Assembly: GCF_016817355.1 (NCBI RefSeq)
Contig: NZ_JADOTT010000008.1
Location: 74,003-138,002 of the forward strand
Source: Maricaulis parjimensis
GTDB taxonomy: Bacteria > Pseudomonadota > Alphaproteobacteria > Caulobacterales > Maricaulaceae
DNA: 64,000 nt
Direction: 5' to 3'
Part shown: positions 48,980 through 57,535 of the stretch, one piece after another
Layout of the letters: each line of letters begins with the position of its first letter
Position numbering within the stretch: position 1 is the stretch's first letter
Made by a program: the position numbers and the translations under genes
Notes under the pieces: model-generated
Told to the model about the DNA's origin: nothing
Databases searched by the model: none
What the model saw: only the letters and a program-made list of their open reading frames with translations

Positions 48980-49648
48980 ATGTTTGACGGACGCGGTATG
49001 GATATAGGCTCATCGCCTCACTCACGCCTGGCTTCACGCCGCGTCCGCGAACAGCGGGACGTGTCCGATGATGATGTGCTCATGCCCCGGATCGCCAAGG
49101 GCGACCGGGACGCTGCACAAGCCCTGATGTCGCGGAATCTGCCGCGCATTCTCGGCCTGGCCCGGCGCACGCTGGGCGATGAAATCGAGGCCGAGGACGT
49201 TGCCCAGGAGACCTTTATCCGGGTCTGGAAGGCGGCCTCGCGCTGGGAACCGGGCAAGGCCCAGGTCTCCACCTGGATGTGCCGGATCGCGATCAATCTC
49301 TGTTATGACCGGCTGCGCAAGCGGCGTGAGGTCCTGACGGATGAGGTGCCTGAACAGGCCGATGAGGCGCCGGACCAGGAATTGGTCATGCGGCGCGCCG
49401 AGACCGGTGACCGGATTGCCCGGGCTCTGGGCGAATTGCCCGACCGGCAAAGACAGGCGATCGAGCTCGTCCATTTCCAGGAATTGAGCAATATCGCGGC
49501 CGCCGAAATCATGGAGGTTTCGGTCGATGCCATGGAATCCCTGCTGGCCCGCGGCCGGCGCAAACTGAAAGCCATTCTCGCCGGAGATGCATCCGGCCTG
49601 ATGGAGAGCTATACAGGGCAGAGCAATGCCCGGCATGGTGCAACATGA
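48980..49648 (+). CDS. ECF-type sigma-70 family factor
   Basis: This 222-aa protein has region 2 (DAAQALMSRNLPRILGLARR, DVAQETFIRVWKAASRW) and region 4 (LGELPDRQRQAIELVHFQEL, AAEIMEVSVDAMESLLARGR). There is no sigma-3 domain, so it is an extracytoplasmic-function sigma factor. A charged N-terminal extension of about 35 residues precedes region 2. GAGG lies before the ATG at 48980. The following gene overlaps its stop (ATGATGA region at 49645), as usual for a cognate anti-sigma factor. Confidence 0.92.
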   Translation: MFDGRGMDIGSSPHSRLASRRVREQRDVSDDDVLMPRIAKGDRDAAQALMSRNLPRILGLARRTLGDEIEAEDVAQETFIRVWKAASRWEPGKAQVSTWMCRIAINLCYDRLRKRREVLTDEVPEQADEAPDQELVMRRAETGDRIARALGELPDRQRQAIELVHFQELSNIAAAEIMEVSVDAMESLLARGRRKLKAILAGDASGLMESYTGQSNARHGAT

Positions 49649-50064
49649 TGATGCAAGAACGGTTTTTTGAAATCATCGAGGCGTATGGCGCAAACCCGGC
49701 CCGTTGGCCGGAGGATGAGCACGAGGCTGTGCTCGCCTTCATTGATGCCCATCCGGAACTCGCTGGCGAGGCCCTGGCCGACGCGGCCGCGCTGGACGCC
49801 ATGATGGAACTGGATGAGCGCGCGCCATCCGATCTTCTGCAACGGCGCATTCTCAATGCCTTCCCGGCCGAACCGGTCAGCGTGGCGCGTCCGCAATGGC
49901 AGATCCCGGTGGCCGCCGCCGCCGCCTTGCTGGTCGGAGCCTTCATCGGTTTTGCCAGCGGCGCGATGACGGTCACGACCAGCCCGGTCGAGGACACGGT
50001 CTATGCCGACGCATTCAATGGTCTCGACCAGGACTGGGTCGACTGGCTGGGAGGTGAGGTGTGA
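49645..50064 (+). CDS. Single-pass membrane protein, probable anti-sigma factor
   Basis: This 139-aa protein has a cytoplasmic N-terminus (residues 1-85: FFEIIEAYGANPARWPEDEH, AFIDAHPELAGEALADAAAL), one membrane segment (about 89-108, IPVAAAAALLVGAFIGFASG), and a short periplasmic tail. It lacks the zinc HxxxCxxC motif, but size, topology and translational overlap with the sigma gene support an anti-sigma role like CnrY. The short outer tail ends in DWVDWLGGEV. The next gene starts inside its stop codon. Confidence 0.78.
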   Translation: MMMQERFFEIIEAYGANPARWPEDEHEAVLAFIDAHPELAGEALADAAALDAMMELDERAPSDLLQRRILNAFPAEPVSVARPQWQIPVAAAAALLVGAFIGFASGAMTVTTSPVEDTVYADAFNGLDQDWVDWLGGEV

Positions 50065-50651
50065 GGCCTTCAACGCCCTGGATTATCGCGCTCCTGGCCT
50101 CGGTACTCGTCAATGGTGCCCTGGCCGGTTTCGTGATTCACCGAACCTCTGACGGGCCGGACTGGCGTCCGCCGCATGATCGTGAGGACGGTCGCCGCCA
50201 TGGTGATCGTGATGATCGCCGCCGTGGGGGTGATCCGTCCAACGGGTTCGACATGCGCAGCTTCCTCTTCGCCCTGCCCGAAGAGGCCCGGGCGGAAGCG
50301 CGGGGCCGTCTGCGTGAAGGCTTGCGCGAGATGCGTCCGATGATGGAGGCCAATCGCGGTGCCCGTGAGCGCCTCGAGGCCCTGCTGGTCGCGGATGAGC
50401 TGGACCAGGACGCGATTGCTGCCGAGCTGGCCGCTATGCGCGATGTCCGCCTGGCCATGGAGCTTCACCTGGAAACTGTTGTGCTGGACATCATCTCGGA
50501 CATGGAGCCGGACGTGCGCGCGGCCGCCATCGAGGCGGGCCGGGGCCGCTGGTCCCGTCGCGACCGTCCCGGAGACAGTCGCCGGGGCGACCGGCCGCCA
50601 CCCGGGGGCATGCCGCCTCCGCCACCGCCGGAAGGCGGGCCGGACCGCTAG
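50061..50651 (+). CDS. Periplasmic Metal_resist (CnrX/Spy-like) family protein
   Basis: This 196-aa protein is anchored by one N-terminal hydrophobic segment (WIIALLASVLVNGALAGFVI) and is otherwise periplasmic. A His/Asp/Arg-rich stretch (DREDGRRHGDRDDRRRG) precedes the helical hairpin FALPEEARAEARGRLREGLR, then IAAELAAMRDVRLAMELHLE and SDMEPDVRAAAIEAG. This helical hook matches the PF13801 (heavy-metal resistance/periplasmic sensor) family as I know it. The tail is Pro-rich (PPPGGMPPPPPPEGG). In CnrYXH systems the equivalent protein senses metal and holds the anti-sigma factor. Confidence 0.82.
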   Translation: MRPSTPWIIALLASVLVNGALAGFVIHRTSDGPDWRPPHDREDGRRHGDRDDRRRGGDPSNGFDMRSFLFALPEEARAEARGRLREGLREMRPMMEANRGARERLEALLVADELDQDAIAAELAAMRDVRLAMELHLETVVLDIISDMEPDVRAAAIEAGRGRWSRRDRPGDSRRGDRPPPGGMPPPPPPEGGPDR

Positions 50652-50675
50652 AGCGCGTGCGATCATCACAAAGAA

Positions 50676-50708
50676 AAAGCCCGGCTGTTGATGCAGCCGG
50701 GCTTTTTT
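50676..50708. terminator. Rho-independent terminator after the ECF operon
   Basis: AAAGCCCGGCTG (50676-50687) pairs with CAGCCGGGCTTT (50694-50705) around loop TTGATG, followed by a T-run. It lies between the convergent Metal_resist and pleC-like genes; the A-run on the left lets it also serve the opposite strand. Confidence 0.92.
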
Positions 50709-50729
50709 GTGCCTGTCTGTCCGTCCGGG

Positions 50730-53570
50730 TCAGCCCGGCTTGCCGGCCACGGCAGGCGGGGTGTCGCCATCGACGAATTCGTCATCGGGCTCGAAGCCCA
50801 GCTCGTCATCCAGCGCGCTGAGCAGGCTTTCCACGCGCGCCATGTCCGCATCGGCCGGGTGTTCCTCGGCCTCGTAATGGGCGATCAGGGCGGCATCGAC
50901 TTCCTCGAGAACCGCAGCATCATCCTCGGCCTCGGCGGGCTGCAGCGGAGCGTCGGGGGCCGGCTGCATCTCCAGATCGGCAATATCCTCACCGGCCTCG
51001 ATGCGGGCCAGCGATTCCGGGTCCAGCGGCTTGTCCTGGCTGATCGGAATGACGACCGTCACCGTGGTGCCCTCGCCGAGCACGGAATCAATGCTCAGCG
51101 TGCCGCCATGCAGTTCGACCAGGGATTTGGACAGGGCCAGGCCCAGGCCGGACCCTTGATAGGATTTGGAGTGCTGGCTCTCGATCTGTTCGAACGGGCG
51201 GCCCAGGCGCGGCAGGTCGTCCTTGGCGATGCCGATACCGGTATCGCGGATCTGGAAGGCGACACCGAGACCGGACATGAAGCCGTGCACGGTGACGCGG
51301 CCGCCCTCCGGCGTGAACTTCACGGCGTTGGAGACCAGATTGATCATCACCTGTTTGAAGGCGCGCGGATCGACTTCCATTTCCGGTAGGTCGGAGACAT
51401 CGGCGCGAAGTTTGAGGCGTTTTTCCTCGGCACGGCCGCGCACGATGCGGATGGATTGTTCGACCAGCTCGCTGGCATCAGTCGGTTCCGGCTGGATCTG
51501 GAACTTGCCGGCCTCGATCTTCGACATGTCGAGAATGTCGTTGATCAGTTCCAGCAGGTGCTGGCCCGAGGTCAGGATGTCCTTCATATAGCCGGTGTAG
51601 CGCTCATCCCCGAGCGGGCCGAACATCTCCTTGAGCATGATCTCGGAGAAGCCGTTGATCGCGTTCAGCGGCGTGCGCAGTTCATGGCTCATATTGGCCA
51701 GGAATTCGGACTTGGACCGGTTGGCTTCCTCGGCGCGGATCTTCTCGGTCTCATACTTGCGCGCGAGATCGGCGATACGGGCCTGGGAGCGCTTGAGGTC
51801 GTCCACCGTATTGCGCAATTGCGTCTGGTTTTCCGTCAGCGCCGCTTCGTGGCGCTTCATGTCGGTGATATCGGCACCGACCGAGACCAGGCCACCATCC
51901 GCCGTGGCGCGGTCGGAATAGTGCAGCCAGCGGCCATCCGCCAGTTCGATCTCGTAGGACTGCTTGTCATCATCCCCGCCCAGCACGGCCTTGATGGCGC
52001 GGGCGGCAGCCTGTTCAACATCATCATAGGACATGCCCGGGCGCAGCGTGCCCTCGGCAAAGTCGAACAGGTCGCGGAATTTGCGGTTCCACAGGACGAG
52101 GCGGCGGCGGCTGTCCCAGAGGACAAAGCTTTCCGACATGGATTCCAGGGCGGCGCGCAAACGGGATTCCGCGGCTGCGACGCGGGCCTGGGCGCCCTTG
52201 CGTTCGGTGACGTCCAGCGCCACGCCGACAATGCGGGCCGTCGTATGGTCGCCACTGCCGGACACGATGCGGCCGCGCACCTGCAGCCAGACCGGTGCGT
52301 GGGCGGCGAGGACTTCCAGATCGATCTCGCCGCCATTGGGCGCACCGCGCAGCGAGGCGCGCAGGCGTTCCCGGTCAGGGCGCGAGAAGAGGCGCAGGAA
52401 ATCCTGGCCGGAACATTCAATGGCACCTTTCAGGCCCAGAATGCGGGCCAGGCTGTCTGTCACGAAGACCGTGTCGGCGTCTGGATTCCAGTCCCATACG
52501 CCACAGCGCGCGCCTTCGATGGCGACGCGGAAGCGTTGCTCATTGTCTTCCAGCTGCTGGCGCGTCGTCTTCAATCGGCCCATCTGCATGAAGATCAGGG
52601 CGGACAGGCCGGTGGCGACGAAAATCGGCGCGATGAACATCAGACCGTAGAAGGAGATCGTCCGGTACCAGGCATTCTGGTTGATGCGCATGGCACCCAG
52701 CGCATAGACGCGCAGATCCGTGCCGGAAATCGGGGCGACGGCAAAGGTGACGCGTTCCTCACCGAAACGGGCATCGGAGGTGGCCCCGCCACCACCTTCG
52801 GCCAATTGTTCGATCAGGCCGGCTTCCAGGCCGAAACGTGCGGCCAGCGGCGTGCCGGGACGGGCCGAGCGCATTTGCGGCCGGATGGCCAGCATGCCGC
52901 CATCATGACCGGCCAGCGCCACAACGCGATTATCGCCCCAATCAGGCAGGATGGCATCGGCATCGAGCCGCGCCACAAAGGCACCGACGGTGCCGTCGGA
53001 CAATTGGGCGGGAACGGCCAGGATGAGATGGGCGGGCTGGCCGTCGACAATCTCGGCGGATACGCCGGACGGCGAATCCAGGGCGCTGCCGGCCGCCTCG
53101 CGCAGGCCCGGCGCAATCTCGGCAGCCGACACGGTACGCCCGTCCGGCAGGAGCAGGGCGACATCGCTGACAATGTCCGACGCACCGATCGCCGTGAGGC
53201 GGGCGCGGGCAGCCGGGACAATCGCGTCCATCGGCGTGTCGCGCAGATCGGCACTGGCGAAGGAGAGGGCGTAGCGGGCTTCCGCCATGCGGGCGGTCAC
53301 GCGTTCGGCCAGATAGCCGGCCGCATTGGCCTGGGACCGCTCCGCCTCGGTGACAAGGGTTTCGCGCTCCTGCTGGATTTTCACCAGGAGAATGCCGCCA
53401 TAGGCGAGAGTGAAGAGGAGCATGGCCAGCACGATCCAGATCGCACCGGAGCCTTTTTTCGAGGCGGTCTGTTCGGTATCGGAGTCCCGGGCATGCGATT
53501 GCGGTCCCCGCACGGAGGGACGAGCCGCCGGGTCCGGGGACCGGCGTGTATCGAACCGCATCTGATTCAT
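50730..53570 (-). CDS. pleC: PleC-like membrane sensor histidine kinase with PAS domains
   Basis: This 946-aa kinase has a cytoplasmic N-terminus (residues 1-42). Two membrane segments (about 43-63 and 303-325) flank a periplasmic domain of about 235 residues. Two PAS domains follow (about 345-455 and 465-580), then a coiled coil, HisKA with phospho-His in FLANMSHELRTPLNAINGFS (about residue 629), and an ATPase domain (NLVSNAVKFTPEGG, DTGIGIAKDD, GSGLGLALSKSL). The NAINGFSEIMLKEMFGPLGD stretch resembles Caulobacter PleC/DivJ. A roughly 100-residue acidic C-terminal tail after the ATPase domain is unusual. The name is by architecture; CckN or DivJ-type kinases are alternatives. Confidence 0.82.
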   Translation of the reverse strand: MNQMRFDTRRSPDPAARPSVRGPQSHARDSDTEQTASKKGSGAIWIVLAMLLFTLAYGGILLVKIQQERETLVTEAERSQANAAGYLAERVTARMAEARYALSFASADLRDTPMDAIVPAARARLTAIGASDIVSDVALLLPDGRTVSAAEIAPGLREAAGSALDSPSGVSAEIVDGQPAHLILAVPAQLSDGTVGAFVARLDADAILPDWGDNRVVALAGHDGGMLAIRPQMRSARPGTPLAARFGLEAGLIEQLAEGGGGATSDARFGEERVTFAVAPISGTDLRVYALGAMRINQNAWYRTISFYGLMFIAPIFVATGLSALIFMQMGRLKTTRQQLEDNEQRFRVAIEGARCGVWDWNPDADTVFVTDSLARILGLKGAIECSGQDFLRLFSRPDRERLRASLRGAPNGGEIDLEVLAAHAPVWLQVRGRIVSGSGDHTTARIVGVALDVTERKGAQARVAAAESRLRAALESMSESFVLWDSRRRLVLWNRKFRDLFDFAEGTLRPGMSYDDVEQAAARAIKAVLGGDDDKQSYEIELADGRWLHYSDRATADGGLVSVGADITDMKRHEAALTENQTQLRNTVDDLKRSQARIADLARKYETEKIRAEEANRSKSEFLANMSHELRTPLNAINGFSEIMLKEMFGPLGDERYTGYMKDILTSGQHLLELINDILDMSKIEAGKFQIQPEPTDASELVEQSIRIVRGRAEEKRLKLRADVSDLPEMEVDPRAFKQVMINLVSNAVKFTPEGGRVTVHGFMSGLGVAFQIRDTGIGIAKDDLPRLGRPFEQIESQHSKSYQGSGLGLALSKSLVELHGGTLSIDSVLGEGTTVTVVIPISQDKPLDPESLARIEAGEDIADLEMQPAPDAPLQPAEAEDDAAVLEEVDAALIAHYEAEEHPADADMARVESLLSALDDELGFEPDDEFVDGDTPPAVAGKPG

Positions 53571-53613
53571 CGCATCAAACTAGGGTGCGTCGGGCGTCTG
53601 TGTCGACAGCCTA

Positions 53614-54168
53614 TCAGCCCTCTGTGCCGGTGCCTGTCGCCTCATCAGCGCCAGCCTCGGCGGTCTTGTCCTTCTGCCGGCTCTTGCGGCGCTCGGGACC
53701 CTTATAGGTGCTCTTGTTCGGATCAGCGCGCCGGCGGTCCGGTCCGAAATAGGATTTGTTGCGGATAAAGGGCCTCGGCTCATTGATGACCGAGGCGATC
53801 TTCGAGAACATTTCCTTGGCGGTGACCGGCTTGCAGCAGAATTCGGTCACGCCCGCATCCCGGGCCGCCATCACGCGCGACTTTTCCGAATAGGCGCTGA
53901 GCATGATGATCGGCACCAACGGATTGGGGCTGTCATCAGCGGTCCGGACCAGGCGGACGAAGTCCAGCCCGTCCAGGATATCCATCTGATAATCCGTGAT
54001 GATGATGTCGACAGCGTCGGACTTCACCAGGTCGAACGCGTCGGCCGGGTCACGGGATTCATGGATCTGCTTGATGCCGAACCCGTGCAGGATGGTGCGC
54101 AGGATGGTCAGCATATAGCCGTTGTCGTCGACGATGAGTGTCCGTACGCGGCTGAAATCTGCGGCCAT
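53614..54168 (-). CDS. CheY-like single-domain response regulator with basic tail
   Basis: This 184-aa protein has a complete receiver domain (residues about 8-130): acidic pair D14/D15, phospho-acceptor D59 in IIITDYQMDI, Ser in MLSAYSEKS, Lys in CCKPVTAKEM. A roughly 55-residue extension follows with FIRNKSYFGPDRRRADPNKS and KGPERRKSRQK. No DNA-binding domain. Arg-rich C-terminal extensions on CheY-like proteins bind c-di-GMP in the Caulobacter Cle family; whether that applies here is conjecture. It lies between the EAL and pleC-like genes on the same strand (gaps 20 and 43 bp). Confidence 0.88.
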   Translation of the reverse strand: MAADFSRVRTLIVDDNGYMLTILRTILHGFGIKQIHESRDPADAFDLVKSDAVDIIITDYQMDILDGLDFVRLVRTADDSPNPLVPIIMLSAYSEKSRVMAARDAGVTEFCCKPVTAKEMFSKIASVINEPRPFIRNKSYFGPDRRRADPNKSTYKGPERRKSRQKDKTAEAGADEATGTGTEG

Positions 54169-54188
54169 GGTCGTCTCGTTACAAAGCG

Positions 54189-55751
54189 TCAGGCCGCACG
54201 ATTAGGGTTGATTCGCGGCCCCTTCAGCTCTTTTAGCGCGACAGGCTTACCGAAATAGTAACCCTGGCCGAAACGCACACCCAATGCCTTCATGCGCTGG
54301 GCGCAGGCTTCCGTTTCGATGCTCTCGGCAATCGCGTCGGCGCCCATCGCATTGACCAGGCCGATCATCCCGCCCAGCAGGCGCTGGTCCCGCTCGCTCT
54401 TGTCGAAGCGGCGGACATAGCTGCCATCGATCTTCACCACATCCAGCGGGAAATCGCGCAGATAATTGATACCGGCGACACCGGCACCGAAATCATCCAG
54501 GCAGACCGGGTGGCCGCGCTCGCGGATCTTGGCAATGACGGAATTGGCGGCCTTGATGTTCTTGATGCTGGCCGTCTCGGTCAGCTCGAACATGAGACGC
54601 GAGCGGTCGATCTTGAGATCGGCCAGCAGGGCCATGAATTTCTTGGCCCAATTCATGTTGGTCAGGGACTTGCCGGACAGGTTCACGGCCAGGGAAGGCC
54701 GGTCATAATCCTCGCGCAGGAAGTTCGCCGCGATCTCCGTCATGGCGAAGTCGATCTCGTAGATCAGGCCGGTGCTTTCCGCAAAGCCGACGCTTTCCTC
54801 GACCGGGCGGCCACCCGGCAGGCGGAGCAGGAGTTCGTGGTGATGGACCTCGCCGGTCTGCAGGTCGATCACCGGCTGGGCGTGCGGTTCGACCACGCGC
54901 CCGGCAATTGTGGTGCGCAATTCGGTGATGCGTTGCTCGGTCTCGGCCATCAGCTGGGCGGCGGCGGCCTGCAGCGAAGCCAGATCCAGCGCCTTGCCGG
55001 TCTCGGCCGCCGTGTTGATGGCATGCAGGAAGGCCTGGACCGTGGTTTGAGCATCGAGCTCCGGTGCATCGCAGACAGAGGACAGATGGACCTCGACCTC
55101 TTCCAGATCGAATGCGTCGAGGGTTTCACGCACTTCGCGCTTCAGGGCGGCGCCATCCATGTCCTGCGGGTGGATCAGGGCGGTGCGGTGACTGTCGACC
55201 GGGTGCGCCACGCCGCTGTCGCCAACAGCGATCAGGCAGGATGCGGCGATGGCCTGGTGCAAACGATGGGCATCGTCCGGTCCCAGCAGCCGGTCACAAT
55301 CTTCTTCACAGCTCAGGCTGAGCAGGGACATGGAGAGCGGTTTGCCCTGTTCGCGCGCTTCGCGGATGGCTTCCGTGGCGCTGCGTTCAAAGGCCTGGGG
55401 GTCAACTTCGTCAGGTGCGTCAAGCGCGTCGAAAGCGACGGTCCAGCGCACGCGATCGGAGTCTTCCAGAACCCAACCGCTCAGCTGGGCCCGGCGTCCC
55501 TGGATGGAAATGCCGGCAGGGCCGATGCGGCGGCTGGGCCGCAGGCGGCGCAGGAAGGCGCGGAAAACCGGACGGGATGTCTGGTCCAGACGCGCTTCAA
55601 ACGCGTCCTCGCCCGAGGCCGGAGCATCGGGCAGGGCAGCGGTGGCACCGGCGGCAAAGGTGATGATCCCGGACTTGTCGGTCTCGATCAGAATGTCGGA
55701 AGCCGCAAAGGCAAAGGAAAGAAAGCGGTTACGCTGTTCAACAAGAGGCAT
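54189..55751 (-). CDS. EAL-domain protein, probable c-di-GMP phosphodiesterase
   Basis: This 520-aa soluble protein has an N-terminal PAS-like region (residues about 10-110), a middle part resembling a degenerate GGDEF (about 120-250), and an EAL domain from about 285. The signature reads HHELLLRLPG (E306). The other catalytic positions look intact: AVNLSGKS (Asn), FELTETA (Glu), CLDDFGAG (Asp pair), VKIDGSYVR (Lys), ESIETEA (Glu), GQGYYFGKP (Gln). c-di-GMP hydrolysis is therefore plausible. Genomic position beside a CheY-like regulator and pleC-like kinase suggests a role in the motile-to-sessile switch. Confidence 0.88.
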   Translation of the reverse strand: MPLVEQRNRFLSFAFAASDILIETDKSGIITFAAGATAALPDAPASGEDAFEARLDQTSRPVFRAFLRRLRPSRRIGPAGISIQGRRAQLSGWVLEDSDRVRWTVAFDALDAPDEVDPQAFERSATEAIREAREQGKPLSMSLLSLSCEEDCDRLLGPDDAHRLHQAIAASCLIAVGDSGVAHPVDSHRTALIHPQDMDGAALKREVRETLDAFDLEEVEVHLSSVCDAPELDAQTTVQAFLHAINTAAETGKALDLASLQAAAAQLMAETEQRITELRTTIAGRVVEPHAQPVIDLQTGEVHHHELLLRLPGGRPVEESVGFAESTGLIYEIDFAMTEIAANFLREDYDRPSLAVNLSGKSLTNMNWAKKFMALLADLKIDRSRLMFELTETASIKNIKAANSVIAKIRERGHPVCLDDFGAGVAGINYLRDFPLDVVKIDGSYVRRFDKSERDQRLLGGMIGLVNAMGADAIAESIETEACAQRMKALGVRFGQGYYFGKPVALKELKGPRINPNRAA

Positions 55752-55832
55752 GCTTTATTCCGGTATACGGGGCACAGACCGGACAGTTTCAACAGCATTC
55801 CTTATGCGGTGATTAAAATTTTAGTAGACCGG

Positions 55833-56384
55833 CTACGCGGCCTGCTGGGAATTGCCGTTATGCTTTCCGGAAGGTTTCGTATTCACCTGTTTGAGAATGT
55901 CCGCGGCCGAGCGGCTCAGTTCGGTGAGGGCGGGTGAGAGATCGCCATCCTCGCGGGCCATTTCCACCAGGCTTTCCGCCAGCGCCAGAAGGCTGGGCGC
56001 ATTGGCCATCAGCCGGGCCTGGGCCTCGATCCGGTTCGGATCACGGTCATATTCCGCAGCCGGGACACGCCATCCGCCCCAATCCATGCTCTCGGTCACG
56101 ATGACCGGGAAAGTGCCGGGGAAGGGATGCCGAGCGCATTCTTCAGCCGATTGCCATTTGTTCTTGGCGCGCAGGACGCGCCAATGGCCGGCGTCCAGGC
56201 TCTCCACCTGTTCGGTGGCCAGCTCGTCGGCGGTGAAGTCACGGCCCAGGCCGCAATCATAGAAGACCCGGACCGGCTCCTCGACATCCTTCACCCATTG
56301 CGGCTTGACCTGTTCGATCAAGGCCCAGGTGCCGACCGGGTAAACATAGACCCGTTGATGCTTGTGATAGATCGCCTTTGCCAT
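55833..56384 (-). CDS. 183-aa protein of unknown function
   Basis: This soluble protein starts at ATG 56384 (MAKAIYHKHQRVYVYPVGTW), with GGGAG upstream. The first 120 residues are a compact beta-rich region containing WALIEQVKPQWVKDVEEPVR, FYDCGLGRDF and LDAGHWRVLRAKNKWQSAEE. A helix (ARLMANAPSLLALAESLVEM) and a polar tail follow. The gap to the EAL gene downstream (81 bp) is AT-rich. I do not recognise a family; it may be restricted to this lineage. Confidence 0.7.
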   Translation of the reverse strand: MAKAIYHKHQRVYVYPVGTWALIEQVKPQWVKDVEEPVRVFYDCGLGRDFTADELATEQVESLDAGHWRVLRAKNKWQSAEECARHPFPGTFPVIVTESMDWGGWRVPAAEYDRDPNRIEAQARLMANAPSLLALAESLVEMAREDGDLSPALTELSRSAADILKQVNTKPSGKHNGNSQQAA

Positions 56385-56521
56385 GTCCCGGTCTCCCTCT
56401 TGAGCCGGCATCAAAACAGGGCCGGGTTGAAACCGGGTGAACGCGATCATTCCAATTTGAGCGGCCTGGCAGAATGCGCCCGGATAGGTTTGCTGGCTTG
56501 GCGAGGCGGCCCGCCCGCGCT

Positions 56522-57532
56522 ATGTCGCGCAACATGACAATGCCTGCGCAACCCGACCGCCGCCTTTCGGTGGCTCCGATGATGGACTGGACCGACCGGC
56601 ATTGCCGGGCGTTTCATCGCGTCCTGACGCGGCAGACCCTGCTCTATACGGAGATGGCGGTCGACAAGGCGGTGATCCATGGCGATCGCGACAAGCTGAT
56701 CGGGTTCGAGGCGGATGAACATCCCGTGGCCATCCAGCTGGGCGGATCCGATCCGGCCGACCTGGCCGAGGCAAGCCGGATTGCCGAGGGCTATGGCTAT
56801 CACGAGATCAATCTGAATGTCGGCTGCCCCTCCGACCGGGTCCAGTCGGGCCGGTTCGGTGCCTGTCTGATGCTGGAGCCGCAGCTGGTGGCCGATTGCG
56901 TGGCGGCCATGCAGGCGGCGGTCTCGGTGCCGGTGACGGTGAAATGCCGGATCGGCGTCGATGACCAGGAGCCGGACGCGGCACTCTTCACCCTGATCGA
57001 CACGGTGCGCCAGACCGGGGTGAAGAGCTTTGCCGTCCATGCCCGCAAGGCCTGGCTGAAAGGGCTGAGCCCGAAGGAAAACCGCTCCATCCCGCCGCTC
57101 GACTATGATCTGGTGCGCCGCCTCAAGGCCGAGCGCCCGGAGCTGGAAATCATCCTCAATGGCGGTCTGGAAACGCTCGACCAGGGCCTGGCCGAGACGG
57201 AGAGCCTGGACGGGATGATGATCGGCCGCGCCGCCTATCACACGCCCTTCATCCTGGCCCAAGCCGACACCCGCATATTCGGCGCGGACACGGATCCGGT
57301 CGCCACGCGGCTGGAGGTGGTGGAAGCCTACAAGCCCTATATCGCCCGCCGTCTGGAACAGGGCTCGCGCCTGCACGACATCACCCGCCACATGCTGGGT
57401 CTGTTCACCGGCGAGCCCGGCGCGCGGATGTGGCGGCGTATCCTGTCGGAGAAAGCGCCCAAGCGCGGCGCCGGGCTGGATGTTGTTGATGAGGCCCTGG
57501 CGGCCGTAACCCGGCGGGATGAGGCCGCGTAG
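56522..57532 (+). CDS. dusA: tRNA-dihydrouridine(20/20a) synthase DusA
   Basis: This FMN-dependent reductase makes dihydrouridine in the tRNA D-loop. It has 336 residues from ATG 56522; ATG 56534 or 56540 are equally possible. Motifs: LSVAPMMDWTDRHCRAFHRV at the N-terminus, EINLNVGCPSDRVQSGRFGA with the catalytic cysteine, VKCRIGVDDQEP, VHARKAWLKGLSPKENRSIP (a DusA-type signature), and GGLETLDQGL. It is followed 4 bp later by a TSUP permease gene, so they are probably co-transcribed. Confidence 0.95.
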   Translation: MSRNMTMPAQPDRRLSVAPMMDWTDRHCRAFHRVLTRQTLLYTEMAVDKAVIHGDRDKLIGFEADEHPVAIQLGGSDPADLAEASRIAEGYGYHEINLNVGCPSDRVQSGRFGACLMLEPQLVADCVAAMQAAVSVPVTVKCRIGVDDQEPDAALFTLIDTVRQTGVKSFAVHARKAWLKGLSPKENRSIPPLDYDLVRRLKAERPELEIILNGGLETLDQGLAETESLDGMMIGRAAYHTPFILAQADTRIFGADTDPVATRLEVVEAYKPYIARRLEQGSRLHDITRHMLGLFTGEPGARMWRRILSEKAPKRGAGLDVVDEALAAVTRRDEAA

Positions 57533-57535
57533 CAC

